A DNA stretch of 64,000 nt from Echinarachnius parma (taxonomy: Eukaryota > Echinodermata > Echinoidea > Clypeasteroida > Echinarachniidae), in the NCBI GenBank assembly GCA_037951105.1, contig JBAMJV010007240.1:1-64000 (forward strand). The letters are read 5' to 3'. Both the position numbers and the translations under genes were made by a program. The notes beneath the pieces were generated by a model, which saw only the letters and a program-made list of their open reading frames with translations, ran no database searches and had not been told where the DNA came from. Of this stretch, positions 54,337-64,000 are shown in pieces. Every line of letters starts with the position of its first letter. The first letter of the stretch is position 1.

Positions 54337-55674
54337 TCAAGCCTTTTGTTTTGAGTTTTGAAAGGCAGGACCTTTCATGATGGGCCCCTTTCCTTCTCCA
54401 AAGGGTATGTCCAGCAAGTCATCATTAGGTGTCAATTCTCAGCGTTGGCTTTAAAACTTTCAACCAAAATTGGCACAGAGGCTCTCTTGGCTATACTCCG
54501 TCCAACGCCATTGCACACACGCCAAACGATGCTTGTGCTCCACCAGGAAGGGGTGTCAACAAGCAATGTCCACTTTTTCGTTGAAACGTCGCAGGTTAGG
54601 ATCTATATAATCCTCAGACGTCATCGAGAGGAGGGGTAATTAATGCTACGGGAATCTCTAGGACGTCCACAATTGACCACCAGGATAAATGGTCGCAGAC
54701 TGCTTAACCTGTGTCGTAGAAACCGAAAATGCCAAAATGGAGCCTTCGCCGTCTATGAAGAAAACACTATGGAATCAACGTTTTTAGCCAAACTGCAGAT
54801 CGGAGATCTCTCTAACATGGCTACCGAGCAAGACAAACTACCAAGTGTCCACTCCAATACATGCAACCGAGATTTACCGGACGTCCCTGGACTAGGGAGC
54901 CCAGAAGAATGCCGCATGGACACTAGTGATATGTCATCTGAATGGGTAAGAGCCATACCACCGTTGGGCCGTCACAACCTCAAGTCGTTTTGTGAATACA
55001 GACATCTTCGAGCTTCTCATCACGTGATCGACGATCCCGTTGTCTTCCATCTGTCCGGTCAAGGATGTTATGGCTCGTACCCATTCAAATGACATATCAC
55101 TAGTGTCCAGGCGGCATTCTTCTGGGCTCCCTAGTCCGGTAAATCTCGGTTGCATGGATTTGAGTGGACACTTTGTCTTGCTCGGTATCCATGTTAGAGG
55201 GATCTCCGATCTGCAGTTTGGCTCAAAACGTTGATTCCATAGTGTTTTCTTCATAGACGGCGAAGGCTCCATTTTGGCATTTCCGGTTTCTACGGCACAG
55301 GTTAAGCATTCTGCGACCATTTATCCTGGTGGTCAATTGTGGATGTCCTAGAGATTCCCGAAGCCTTAATTGCCCCTCCTCTCGATGACGTCTGAGGATT
55401 TTACAGATCCTAACCTGCCACGTTTCAACGAAACAGTGGACATTGCTTGGTGACACCCCTTCCTGGTGGAGCACAAGCATCGTTTGGCGTGTAGGCAATG
55501 GCGTTGGACGGAGTATAGCCTAGAGAGCCTCTGTGCCAATTTTGGTTGAAAGTTTTAAAGCCAAGGCTGAGAATTGACACATAATGATGACTTGCTGGAC
55601 ATACCCGTTGGAGAAAGAAAGGGGCCCATCATGAAAAGTCCTGCCTTTCAAAGCTCAAAACAAAAGGCTTGATT
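54335..55674. mobile_element. 1.34 kb fold-back of two Tc1/mariner-like transposon fragments
   Basis: AATCAAGCCTTTTGTTTTGA at the left is matched by TCAAAACAAAAGGCTTGATT at the right; arms of about 620 bases (54335-54957, 55069-55674) meet around a ~110-base spacer. Both arms encode, in opposite directions, QTMLVLHQEGVS, ILRRHREEG and RPQLTTRINGRRLLNLCRRN, the helix-turn-helix and GRP-like linker of Tc1-type transposases. The catalytic domain is absent and stops are present, so it is dead. Confidence 0.85.
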
Positions 55675-56510
55675 AATAAATGCAAACCCATTCAAGCATT
55701 TATTGTACATTGGTAGTTTGGAAACATTATATATTTTTTAGTCTAAAATGGTTCATTGGGCGCGAAAATAGGGAAAAGGAATGAAGTTTGATCTCGAAAA
55801 CGAAATATTCCAACATTATGACAAACAGTGTATATACAATATGTATGTACAAGATATAAACCAATTAAATTGGTAACGGTAAAAAAAACAAAATAGAGAA
55901 ATAGTAAAACTAGAAACATACAAAAAAGGAAAAGTATTACAATAATGATAGTAAAATTAGTACAATAACAATAAATATATATATATGGTAATAATAATTA
56001 TAATACAATGAGTACAAATATATGAAAGTAAATAGTAAGTGATAGATCAATAACAAAAAGCAAAAAAAATTGATATTGATTTTGTTTGGGCAACTAAGAA
56101 GATGTAAATACTAATGTAAGAACGTGTTAATAACGCACATATCTGCTTTCTCATCTTTCTATTGAAATAATTAAGAAAATACATTTATTTATTGCATTTA
56201 ATATTATTTTGCTCTTATTTAAATACCATAAAGAGAATAGAGTTTTGACATGAACGGCTTTTCATAAACAGTAACAACATGCAGATTCCCACGCTCTGAT
56301 TGGTCGATCTTGGGGCTCGATCGGCAAAATAAAACATTCTTGTATCACCGGCCGGGCGCCAGGCACCGGCCGGCACCGGCCGGCTTCGTCCAGTAACAGC
56401 CCACTCATCGTTTTTCCGTGCGAATGCAACATGTTCTTTTTTTAGATGAGTCTTATTTTTATCGTGAGGACCAGTGTGACTTCACGACTGGAATTCAGAA
56501 AGGACTCAAG
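55675..56510. other. Intergenic; GC-rich GCCGGC minisatellite at 56346-56389
   Basis: CACCGGCCGGCACCGGCCGG stands out in otherwise AT-rich sequence. Nothing else recognised. Confidence 0.5.
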
Positions 56511-56829
56511 GGAGGTTTACATAAACCATGGTTTGGTCTACATGAATGGACTGATATGTAGACCCTTCACAGACGTAGAAACAAGCGGAAATTACACAAT
56601 TATTTGTTGATTTATAATGATATGGCCGTTGGTGCTTGCTAACAAATGGCACCACAATTTGAAATTCATCATCTGAAAACATGGACATGTATTTGTTGTC
56701 TTTGCCAAAATGTGTAGCTCCATGATTTTTAACAAGTAAAACGTGTGCGATCTTTCAAAATCAGTTTACAAAAGGGGCCCCATAGATGTAGACCGTGGTT
56801 TCAACCATGGCTTACATGAACCTCCTTTA
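56511..56829. mobile_element. Divergent fold-back related to element E
   Basis: GGAGGTTTACATAAACCATG at the left, CAACCATGGCTTACATGAAC then CTCC at the right, with a GGGGCCCCATAGATGTAGAC inner arm. Confidence 0.65.
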
Positions 56830-57125
56830 AAGGGATAGTTGAGTTTTAGTAAAGAGAGTACAGTTTTGGTCGAGGCTGAATTTTAGTAACCAAAACCTGC
56901 ACCATTACATAACAAACTAATAGTTACAACTCCACCATGCTCGAAATGAATACAAAATTATGACTAAAAGTAAAAAGCCTGTTATCATAAAAAAGGAGCT
57001 GTTAAAACTCAAGAGGGTGCTCTCTAAAAACTCATTGGTTTCAACCATTTTAAATAAGATATTGTGCATGTGATGTTTTGTTGAAATAGTGATTAGATAG
57101 AGAGATAATCAACAACTATTAAAAA
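56827..57125 (+). mobile_element. Dispersed repeat G, copy 3
   Basis: TTAAAGGGATAGTTGAGTTT, CCAAAACCTGCACCATTACA, GTGATGTTTTGTTGAAATAG. It shares TTAA with the end of the previous element. Confidence 0.85.
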
Positions 57126-57199
57126 ACCTTTTTTGGACATTTTTGAAAAGAGGAAGCATAAAACAAAATTAACGGTTGGTTCAAAATTATCGCCAAAAT

Positions 57200-57640
57200 T
57201 TTGCCAATTTCAATAAATTTCAATGAAGTATCTCATGGGAATTTGTGAAATTACAGTATATATATATGTGACATATATGTAGCAGAACTCAATGTTTCCT
57301 TTAATTTGGACAGCTTCCAAGTTCATTGCGTTGTTTAAAATCATAGCATCATAACAAACATTCACGAAACCAGCGACATGGGTATACTCGCTTCGTACTA
57401 AACATTCTATTTTTTCTTCTTTTTTTTCTTTTTAAATTGGAGATACCTGTAATTCAGCATTTACGTATTTTCTTCAAGATTCGTTTTCAGATGTTATTCA
57501 TAAATATGCCAATTTTAATAGAGATTTCAATATCTTATGGGAATTTCTGAGATGTACAGTATTATGTGATATATATCAACCATAACTCAATGTTTCCTTT
57601 AATTTGGACAGCTTCCAAGTTCATTGCGTCGTATGAAATC
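57200..57640. repeat. ~300-base tandem duplication
   Basis: GGACAGCTTCCAAGTTCATT occurs at 57310 and 57606; CTCAATGTTTCCTTTAATTT precedes each, and TTTCAATATCTTATGGGAAT (second) matches TTTCAATGAAGTATCTCATG (first). Confidence 0.85.
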
Positions 57641-57747
57641 AGAAAAATTAGGGGGCATTCTTAGCGAAAGAGGTGTCCGTCTCGTAAATGACACAAAGAC
57701 ATGACCTTTCAATAATTTGGTCTCGAGACCGGTTAAAATTTGAAAAA

Positions 57748-57783
57748 GGGGGGGGGGGGGTTTGAACCCCCCCCCCCCCCCCC
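57748..57783. repeat. G-run and C-run hairpin
   Basis: About 12 G, then TTTGAA, then about 18 C, forming a perfect inverted repeat. Confidence 0.9.
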
Positions 57784-60440
57784 TGGGTACACCTATGCAT
57801 GTATTCAGTATATTTTATGATTAATACTCATCACCAATCCATAGGAATGTAACGCAAAGTCATAGGAATGTCACAACAGGTCATTTGTGCAAGGGGCTAT
57901 GTTTAGAGAAGTATAATAGTCTTAATATTGGAGATAAAACATAAGACAAACAATATTGTATCTCAATTTTCTTTTTGTAGCTAACATTTTTAGGGTACAA
58001 TTCAAGACATATTTCGGTATATATCAAACCAATTATAACACAATAAATTGCTCCTTATTTGTTTAGCAGTGGCCACCTGAAATAGCAAAAACACCTTAAA
58101 AGTGTATTTCAAGTGATAACAAATACTTTTCCTAGTCCCTAACTAGTGTTAGCTGGGTAAGTTAGCTGGGTTAGTTAACTCCAAATAACACCATGTCATC
58201 CAAAACAAATTTTAGCAAATTTGAAGCGGGTACGATGGAAAATTTCCCATATATATTTTGTGATTTGACACGTGCATGTAATTTTCATAGAAGCGTTAGA
58301 AATATCACGCAAAACGATTCTTTATACTGAGAAGCCAAACATTAACATTTCAGTTTTGTTTTTATATTGTATCTATTACAAAATAGTTCAAAATATGATA
58401 CTATGACATGTGTTATTATTCTCAGTACAATAAAATGTCGTAACTCGTAAGGTCTTAATAACAAGTTGCATGTGCAAACAAGCAAATATCTGTGCAATAT
58501 ATTTACTGAGACCAAATCACAGATTGTGCAAACATTGTTTCACTATCATTCTGTAATTGACCCATTCTGACTTTGTTGACATAGATACATGCATTTTGTA
58601 AGTGAGTTCATCTATACATGAGGTGTATTAATTCAATAATGTTTTCACAACTCAAATATTTAAACATGTTACATAGTTCTTCAATGGGCGTTCTTAGCAA
58701 AGAACAAACAAAGGACAACAAGAACAAATGATTCGCCATCCTCATGAAATGACTGACTACTTGTGATTAGAGTGCTGCATTGATTATGCCTTTTTATTAA
58801 TGTTGTGTACCGAGTATTACAGTGTAATAGGTGTTCATTTAAAACAAAAAGAAATAATTACATATTCTTATAATCATGATAATCAATTGTTAATAAAGGG
58901 AACATACACATGTTTATAATAAACATAATCTTTTTTTTTGTATACGGTATACGTATAATTATCTTAATACAAATAAAAGTGCACAGAAATAAAAACAATC
59001 TGATTTTACCTAATTGTACCGTGTTGTCAATTGTCCCTCAACATGAGACTGATACAGTGACATGAATTGTTATCTTTCTCATAATAGGTTTATTTTGATT
59101 TTTAATGTAGTATATGCAATATCAACGGACGCGCTTTATCCAATAACTGCGAACATGAATTGTTATACATTATGAGTATAATCTATCATGTGATACTATT
59201 TGCATTGCATACATCAAACAATATCAAACATGGGAATTATATTTTGTGTTAATCTGCTATTATATACCATAAGACAAATCAGCTCTACTAAAAATATAAT
59301 GCTATTAATACCATGATTGTCAACAATGTCATAAATCAAGCATGTACAAGAAGAACGGTCATTTGATATGGATGCACTCTTCTTCATTTCACAGCATTTG
59401 AAAGTCAACATTACAAGGTACAAACTTTCTAGTTGTCCTTTGCTTTATAACAGGCATGCGCAAGTTATTGTGACTTTTGAAAGTGGGTCATTTTGTCTTT
59501 AATCTGTGCTCATTCAGCCATGAAGTGATGGATATCTCTGATTTTCACACAAACTGTTTATAACAACTGTACAAATATTGTGGAAAAAATATAGCTCAAG
59601 ACAAATATGAGTTATGAAATTATAAGCTTTTGTTTAGGGGGGTAGTTACTTTTTGTGTTCGGTTTATAACTGAGCCATTAATTTTGTTTATGTATAGTAT
59701 TGGTTTACTTTTTGTACAGTTGTATCGTAATTAGTACGTTTATATATGTATAAGAAATTCATATTGAAAAGTTGTTTATTCAGACTCGATTGTAAATCTT
59801 TGTGGCCGGTATTCTACTAAATTTATAAACTTAGGCTAGACTAAAAAGACAGGAATTCCCAGTAACTAGTTAAACCAGTTCAGACAAAGGAAATTTAACC
59901 ATCACATTGACGGTTGTCATGCACCACTTCTGATTGTTTCTTGTCATAAGACATCCACACTATTGGATGCTTGACGTTCCAATGGCATGCGTGTCACTGA
60001 GTCAGATATATAATCTAGAGAAGGTGCAAAATCCCTAAATGGATATCCAGTTTACACATTGATAAGTGATGGCAATTTATTTTGTTTAAGAAACTGCCAA
60101 ATTTCCGAGAAAGTACATCATCTGTGTATAATTGTAACACTATAATAGATAAACACTTAATGTAATTAGTAGGCTTCTTTAATCTGCATACAGATGTGTA
60201 TTTCAAATATGTACTTATCAATGTTATTACATGTATAATCAGTGTCCCTTTAACATTAATATGTAGCTTTATTTTCTACTTAATTTACTACACAGATAAA
60301 GCCCTGAAAGTTTTGCTTAATTGTTTACATCATAGAAGAAATACCATTCTTTTTAAGCTTTCCACATTACTTATCATCTGTAATTATTTCTTCATTTTAA
60401 CAAATTTACAAATGTATATTTGTTAAATACAAATAACATA
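57784..60440. other. Intergenic; nothing recognised
   Basis: AT-rich and without repeats or exons that I can identify. AGCTGGGTAAGTTAGCTGGG near 58150 is a small direct repeat. Confidence 0.5.
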
Positions 60441-60615
60441 TATTATACGCAGTACTTCAGTTTATTCATATGAGATTCAAAAGTAATATTAATAATAATA
60501 ATAAGACATAAGACATAGCGCGTAATATATTCTACGCAGTACTTCAGTTTATTCATATGAGATTCAAAAGTAATATTAATAATAATAATAAGACATAAGA
60601 CATAGCGCGTATTAA
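60441..60615. repeat. 87-base tandem duplication
   Basis: TACGCAGTACTTCAGTTTAT and the rest through GACATAGCGCGTA occur twice, 87 bases apart. A related single copy starts at 46499. Confidence 0.95.
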
Positions 60616-60921
60616 TATACATAATTATATTAACTTAATAATATTCGATATAATAGTATTGTGTACATAATACTGTTAACTGAAATCTATGTTAGAACCC
60701 CGTTAGAACTCAACCAAGATTATCTTTGTTGAGAGATATGTCTGATTGGCCTCCATTATACTGATTGAATCATACATTTTCATCTTTCATTTCTTTCACT
60801 GGAATATAGATATTAATTTGTAGTTATATTGAGGCTTTGCTACTCATATATATGTATATATATATATAGAAATAATCTCACTAAAGTATGTATTCGGCTA
60901 TTACATGCATGTGTGTAATGC

Positions 60922-60990
60922 TGCCTTTGCCATTAGAACTGCCATTGCCATTAGAACTGCCATTAGAACTGCCTTTGCCATTAGAACTGC
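60922..60990. repeat. GCCATTAGAACT minisatellite
   Basis: TTGCCATTAGAACTGCC-type units recur four times with 6-base insertions. Confidence 0.85.
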
Positions 60991-61539
60991 CCCTTTAAAC
61001 ACAATGTCATGGGTGATTTAGTTTCTATACGAGCAGGTTCGTAACCGCAATTATTACACATGTTGCTTTCTATTGTTTGATAACAAATGGAGGAACCGAA
61101 ATGTGTGGGCGGAATACTAATTAGGAGCTACTTGATTGTGAGATTTTGTATTTGATTTATTGAAAGTCAATTGATTTCCCGTGTCAGTCATGTCCTTGAA
61201 CCAAACATATTTGGGCCATAATAGATAAATAAATAGACAGCATCTCACCCCCATTTGTTATCATGGGGTCAAGTCACCTATTGCATGACACATGCTATAT
61301 ATTTCCTTTATTGTGTACCTAATTTTCCAAAATAATTGGCGCACACACCCCCTGTCATGAGACTGAACCTTTTTGCTAAGCCTCTGTCCACCCCACCCCT
61401 CATAGTGACCCCTGTAATTCACTGCATGTGTATCTACTGCAGTAGTATTATTACCTTTTCAGTACGATTCTTGAGGGGAAAAAAGTATTTACATTATATT
61501 TGTTTAGTAAGATGTCTCATTTTTTATTTTTTGTATTTA

Positions 61540-61645
61540 TGTATTTATTTATTTATTATTATTATTATTTAGTTTTTTTAATTTATTTTTTTATTCATTT
61601 ATTAAATTTTGTTTTTTGTTTTTTAGGAGGGGGGCGGGGGGGTAT
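61540..61645. repeat. TTTA/ATT-rich tract then G-run
   Basis: Long T/A tract followed by GGAGGGGGGCGGGGGGG. Confidence 0.85.
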
Positions 61646-61752
61646 TGAAACTGAATAGAAATTCTCTGGTCAAATTCCATTCATGATCATGATTGTATGC
61701 ATGGGGCTGCATAGTGGGACATTGTCTAGTGTGCATGCATCTTGTTATGACC

Positions 61753-61920
61753 AGGGCCCCGTTGCAGAAAGAGATACAATCGATCGTAAGTTGCAATTAA
61801 TCGTAAGTCAGATCACGTGTTCTAGATGCGCAAATCTGATTGGTTGAAACGCGTACATTTTCTGACTTACGATCAATCGTAACTTACAATCGATTGTATC
61901 TCTTTCTGCAACGGGGCCCT
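61753..61920. mobile_element. Fold-back element (GGCCCCGTTGCAG family), copy 2
   Basis: AGGGCCCCGTTGCAGAAAGA at the left, TCTTTCTGCAACGGGGCCCT at the right; 168 bases with long paired arms. Same family as 7100-7247. Confidence 0.92.
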
Positions 61921-63192
61921 GATGGTATTGCAAAAAAGGCTTGACTTGACATAAGTAGTTACTTTTAAATAGGGCTGTGGAAATTGGTATAATTAAACTT
62001 GCATTGTTTAAAATATGTATAGACCACATGATCCCCAGTATCATCGGGACTATGCAGTGCTGAACTTGTTAATTGCACAAATGTTTTCTCAAAGCAGACG
62101 TGCAAGAAATTGTTTTATTTACTATTGTTATGTCTTGAAGCGTTGATCGAATTGAACATTTTTATGTTATGGGAACAATAGCCATACAATTATGAATACT
62201 CGAAACGTGTGGTATTGGTTGATTACTTAATGCTTCGGTTACAGTAACCGGAGCATGAAGTTTATGAAATAATACATAACGTTTATACGTTTCTACGTTC
62301 ATAAACATGGGATCAACCTTTAGCAGTCCAGTTCAACATCGTTTTTGTATGTAACATCATAGACTTAGGTAGTAAGTCTATGGTAACATGAACCAAATTT
62401 ATCATGGAAAGGCCCTAAACTTATAGACACCAATAGAAACGTTCAGTGCCAAATCGCGTTAAATCACTTTGAACAATTGCCACAGCGGCATGATTTTTGA
62501 CGACTGTGAATCGAATGGAAATTTCCACTCGTGTCTCGATAGCATGAATGGTCGATATGATGGTCTCCGTAAAATCATACCGATCAACCAAATTCTTCGC
62601 CTTGATAATGTCCTATAGCTGTTATATCCATGTTTTAATTGGCTTGTTTTGGGGGTTATTTGTTAGGTAAGGTGTTCGTTTACAAGGGTCAGACGACGTT
62701 TATGGGCGGGGGACTTCAGTCTCCAATTAACCTTATCAATACACCAATGGGTCTATGATGTAACGACATATTCACAAATTAGTCGTGATCATAAGATCAC
62801 TGTTTAGTAAAGCGGTAATTGAAGAATGATGCCATGTGTACATTCACAACAACTATAAACAATGATTCTAACATTTCACTAGCTTTACACTTGCTAGTGG
62901 CCCCGCAATGTAATTTGATTGTTAAACTGTCTAATATTCACAATATCACTTCCTTGCTTGACCCAAGCCATCGAGCTAGTGGAATCAAGTATTGCGTAAT
63001 TCTGTACACACTGTGTTCAAACGTTACATTTGGGTCTTTGCGTTGTTATGTTGTTATTTTTTTTTTTTTTTTTTTTTTTATAAATCAGCACATCTGTTTG
63101 TTTTGATTACGAGTGGCATGGCAAATGTGCCTGCAATAATATTGTTCGGATAACAATAGTCAATAGTAATCATAATGTTGATATTATAAACA
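61921..63192. other. Intergenic; one small hairpin and a T-run
   Basis: CATAGACTTAGGTAGTAAGT then CTATG at 62350-62374 is a hairpin with a 10-base stem. A T-run lies at 63057-63079. Nothing else recognised. Confidence 0.45.
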
Positions 63193-63569
63193 TTAAAGGG
63201 ATCTTGTAACATTGTCCAAATCCACAAAACTTCATTATAAATCTAGTAGTTTTCTCATACCTTGTATTTGTATTACCAATAGAAGCATGGAACAGGTTTT
63301 AGTTTTCCAATTTCCCTTTCTTTAGAAAGATATTTACAATTGAAGTGCTCAGATTTGTGTCCACTGGAAATTCATAAATGTGTACAAAGTCAGTCCAATG
63401 AGTTAAGCAAATATATCACTTAGCATTTACGCTCATTACTCGGTCATATAACATCCATTTAACCGGAAATCTTCACACAAAACTCGACATACCACATCAC
63501 AATAATACACATATTATCCACCATTTATCACTTTGTGCACATGTCAACCAAGTTTCTAGATCCCTTTAA
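63193..63569. mobile_element. TTAA-bounded MITE (TTAAAGGGA), copy 2
   Basis: TTAAAGGGATCTTGTAACAT at the left, GTTTCTAGATCCCTTTAA at the right. The interior shares CATTGTCCAAATCC, CATTTACGCTCATTACTCGG/CATTTTCGCTCATTACTTGG and GCACATGTCAAC with 44481-44866. Confidence 0.9.
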
Positions 63570-64000
63570 TGATAATGATTATAAGTATTAAAATGATAAT
63601 AACTGCATTCAATTTCAAGTTATTTAATCACGGGAAATTCAACAAACTCCTTGAAAAACTGATTGTATTTTCATCGGCGATCAGACAATTTTTAGATGTA
63701 ATTATTTTTAGTGAGTTTTAATGTATTGGATTTGTAGGACAATTGATTTGATACCTGCATGAATCCATCATGGTCAATCTTACATTTTACCAGGAGATAA
63801 ACTTTGGATTGCTAATGAATGCAAGTTTGTGATAAATATAAATGTACGCAATTCTTCGAGCAGAGCATGTGGAAAAGTGATACAAATTGTTGAATGAAGG
63901 GTCAATGAAGTGAGTGCATCTTCTGTAATATACGGTTGGTAACCTGGAATTTCTTGAGAGCATACCCTGTGGATTACGTGCTTTTTGATTTGTATGCATC

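Overview
The window is eukaryotic and AT-rich. It carries the 3' half of one large intron-rich gene on the + strand, in a landscape full of small palindromic repeats, microsatellites and homopolymer runs. The protein is an unconventional myosin of class XV (MYO15A-like). The repeat style (many small TTAA-bounded inverted-repeat elements, GCCCCGTTGCAG-type fold-backs, LINE tails, intron length around 1 kb) fits a marine invertebrate, probably an echinoderm. That organism guess is an inference, not a demonstration.

Layout. 1-9502: no exon recognised, only repeats; it is either a long intron of the myosin gene or a run of introns whose exons I cannot see. 9503-42281: 22 exons whose splice phases all agree, giving 1564 residues plus a leading partial codon. 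Motor, IQ and first MyTH4 domains must lie left of the window. In order the exons encode a Met/Gln-rich linker, a long Pro-rich linker, a FERM-like block, an SH3 domain, the second MyTH4 domain, the C-terminal FERM domain and a Pro/Asn/Gln-rich tail with a basic end. 42282-64000: 3' UTR and intergenic DNA with no further gene recognised; it holds a Tigger/pogo-like element, a 0.94 kb x3 tandem repeat, a 1.34 kb fold-back containing Tc1-type transposase fragments, and many small elements.

The most striking pattern is that several exons (1, 11, 17, 18, 21 and the end of 22) have decayed or near-intact copies in the neighbouring intron or 3' UTR, so the gene is dotted with fossil exon duplications. 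One (9731-9832) is still open and phase-compatible, and one just past the stop codon still encodes an alternative C-terminus behind a plausible splice acceptor. A second unusual feature is the 5.1 kb intron before exon 7. It holds about 14 copies of a 12-base motif (GAACGTCCGTGA), three pairs of which are spaced by exactly 21 bases, bounded by an inverted repeat pair. Two different ~80-base dispersed repeats, with ends matching TTAACCC/GGGTTAA, recur about five times each.
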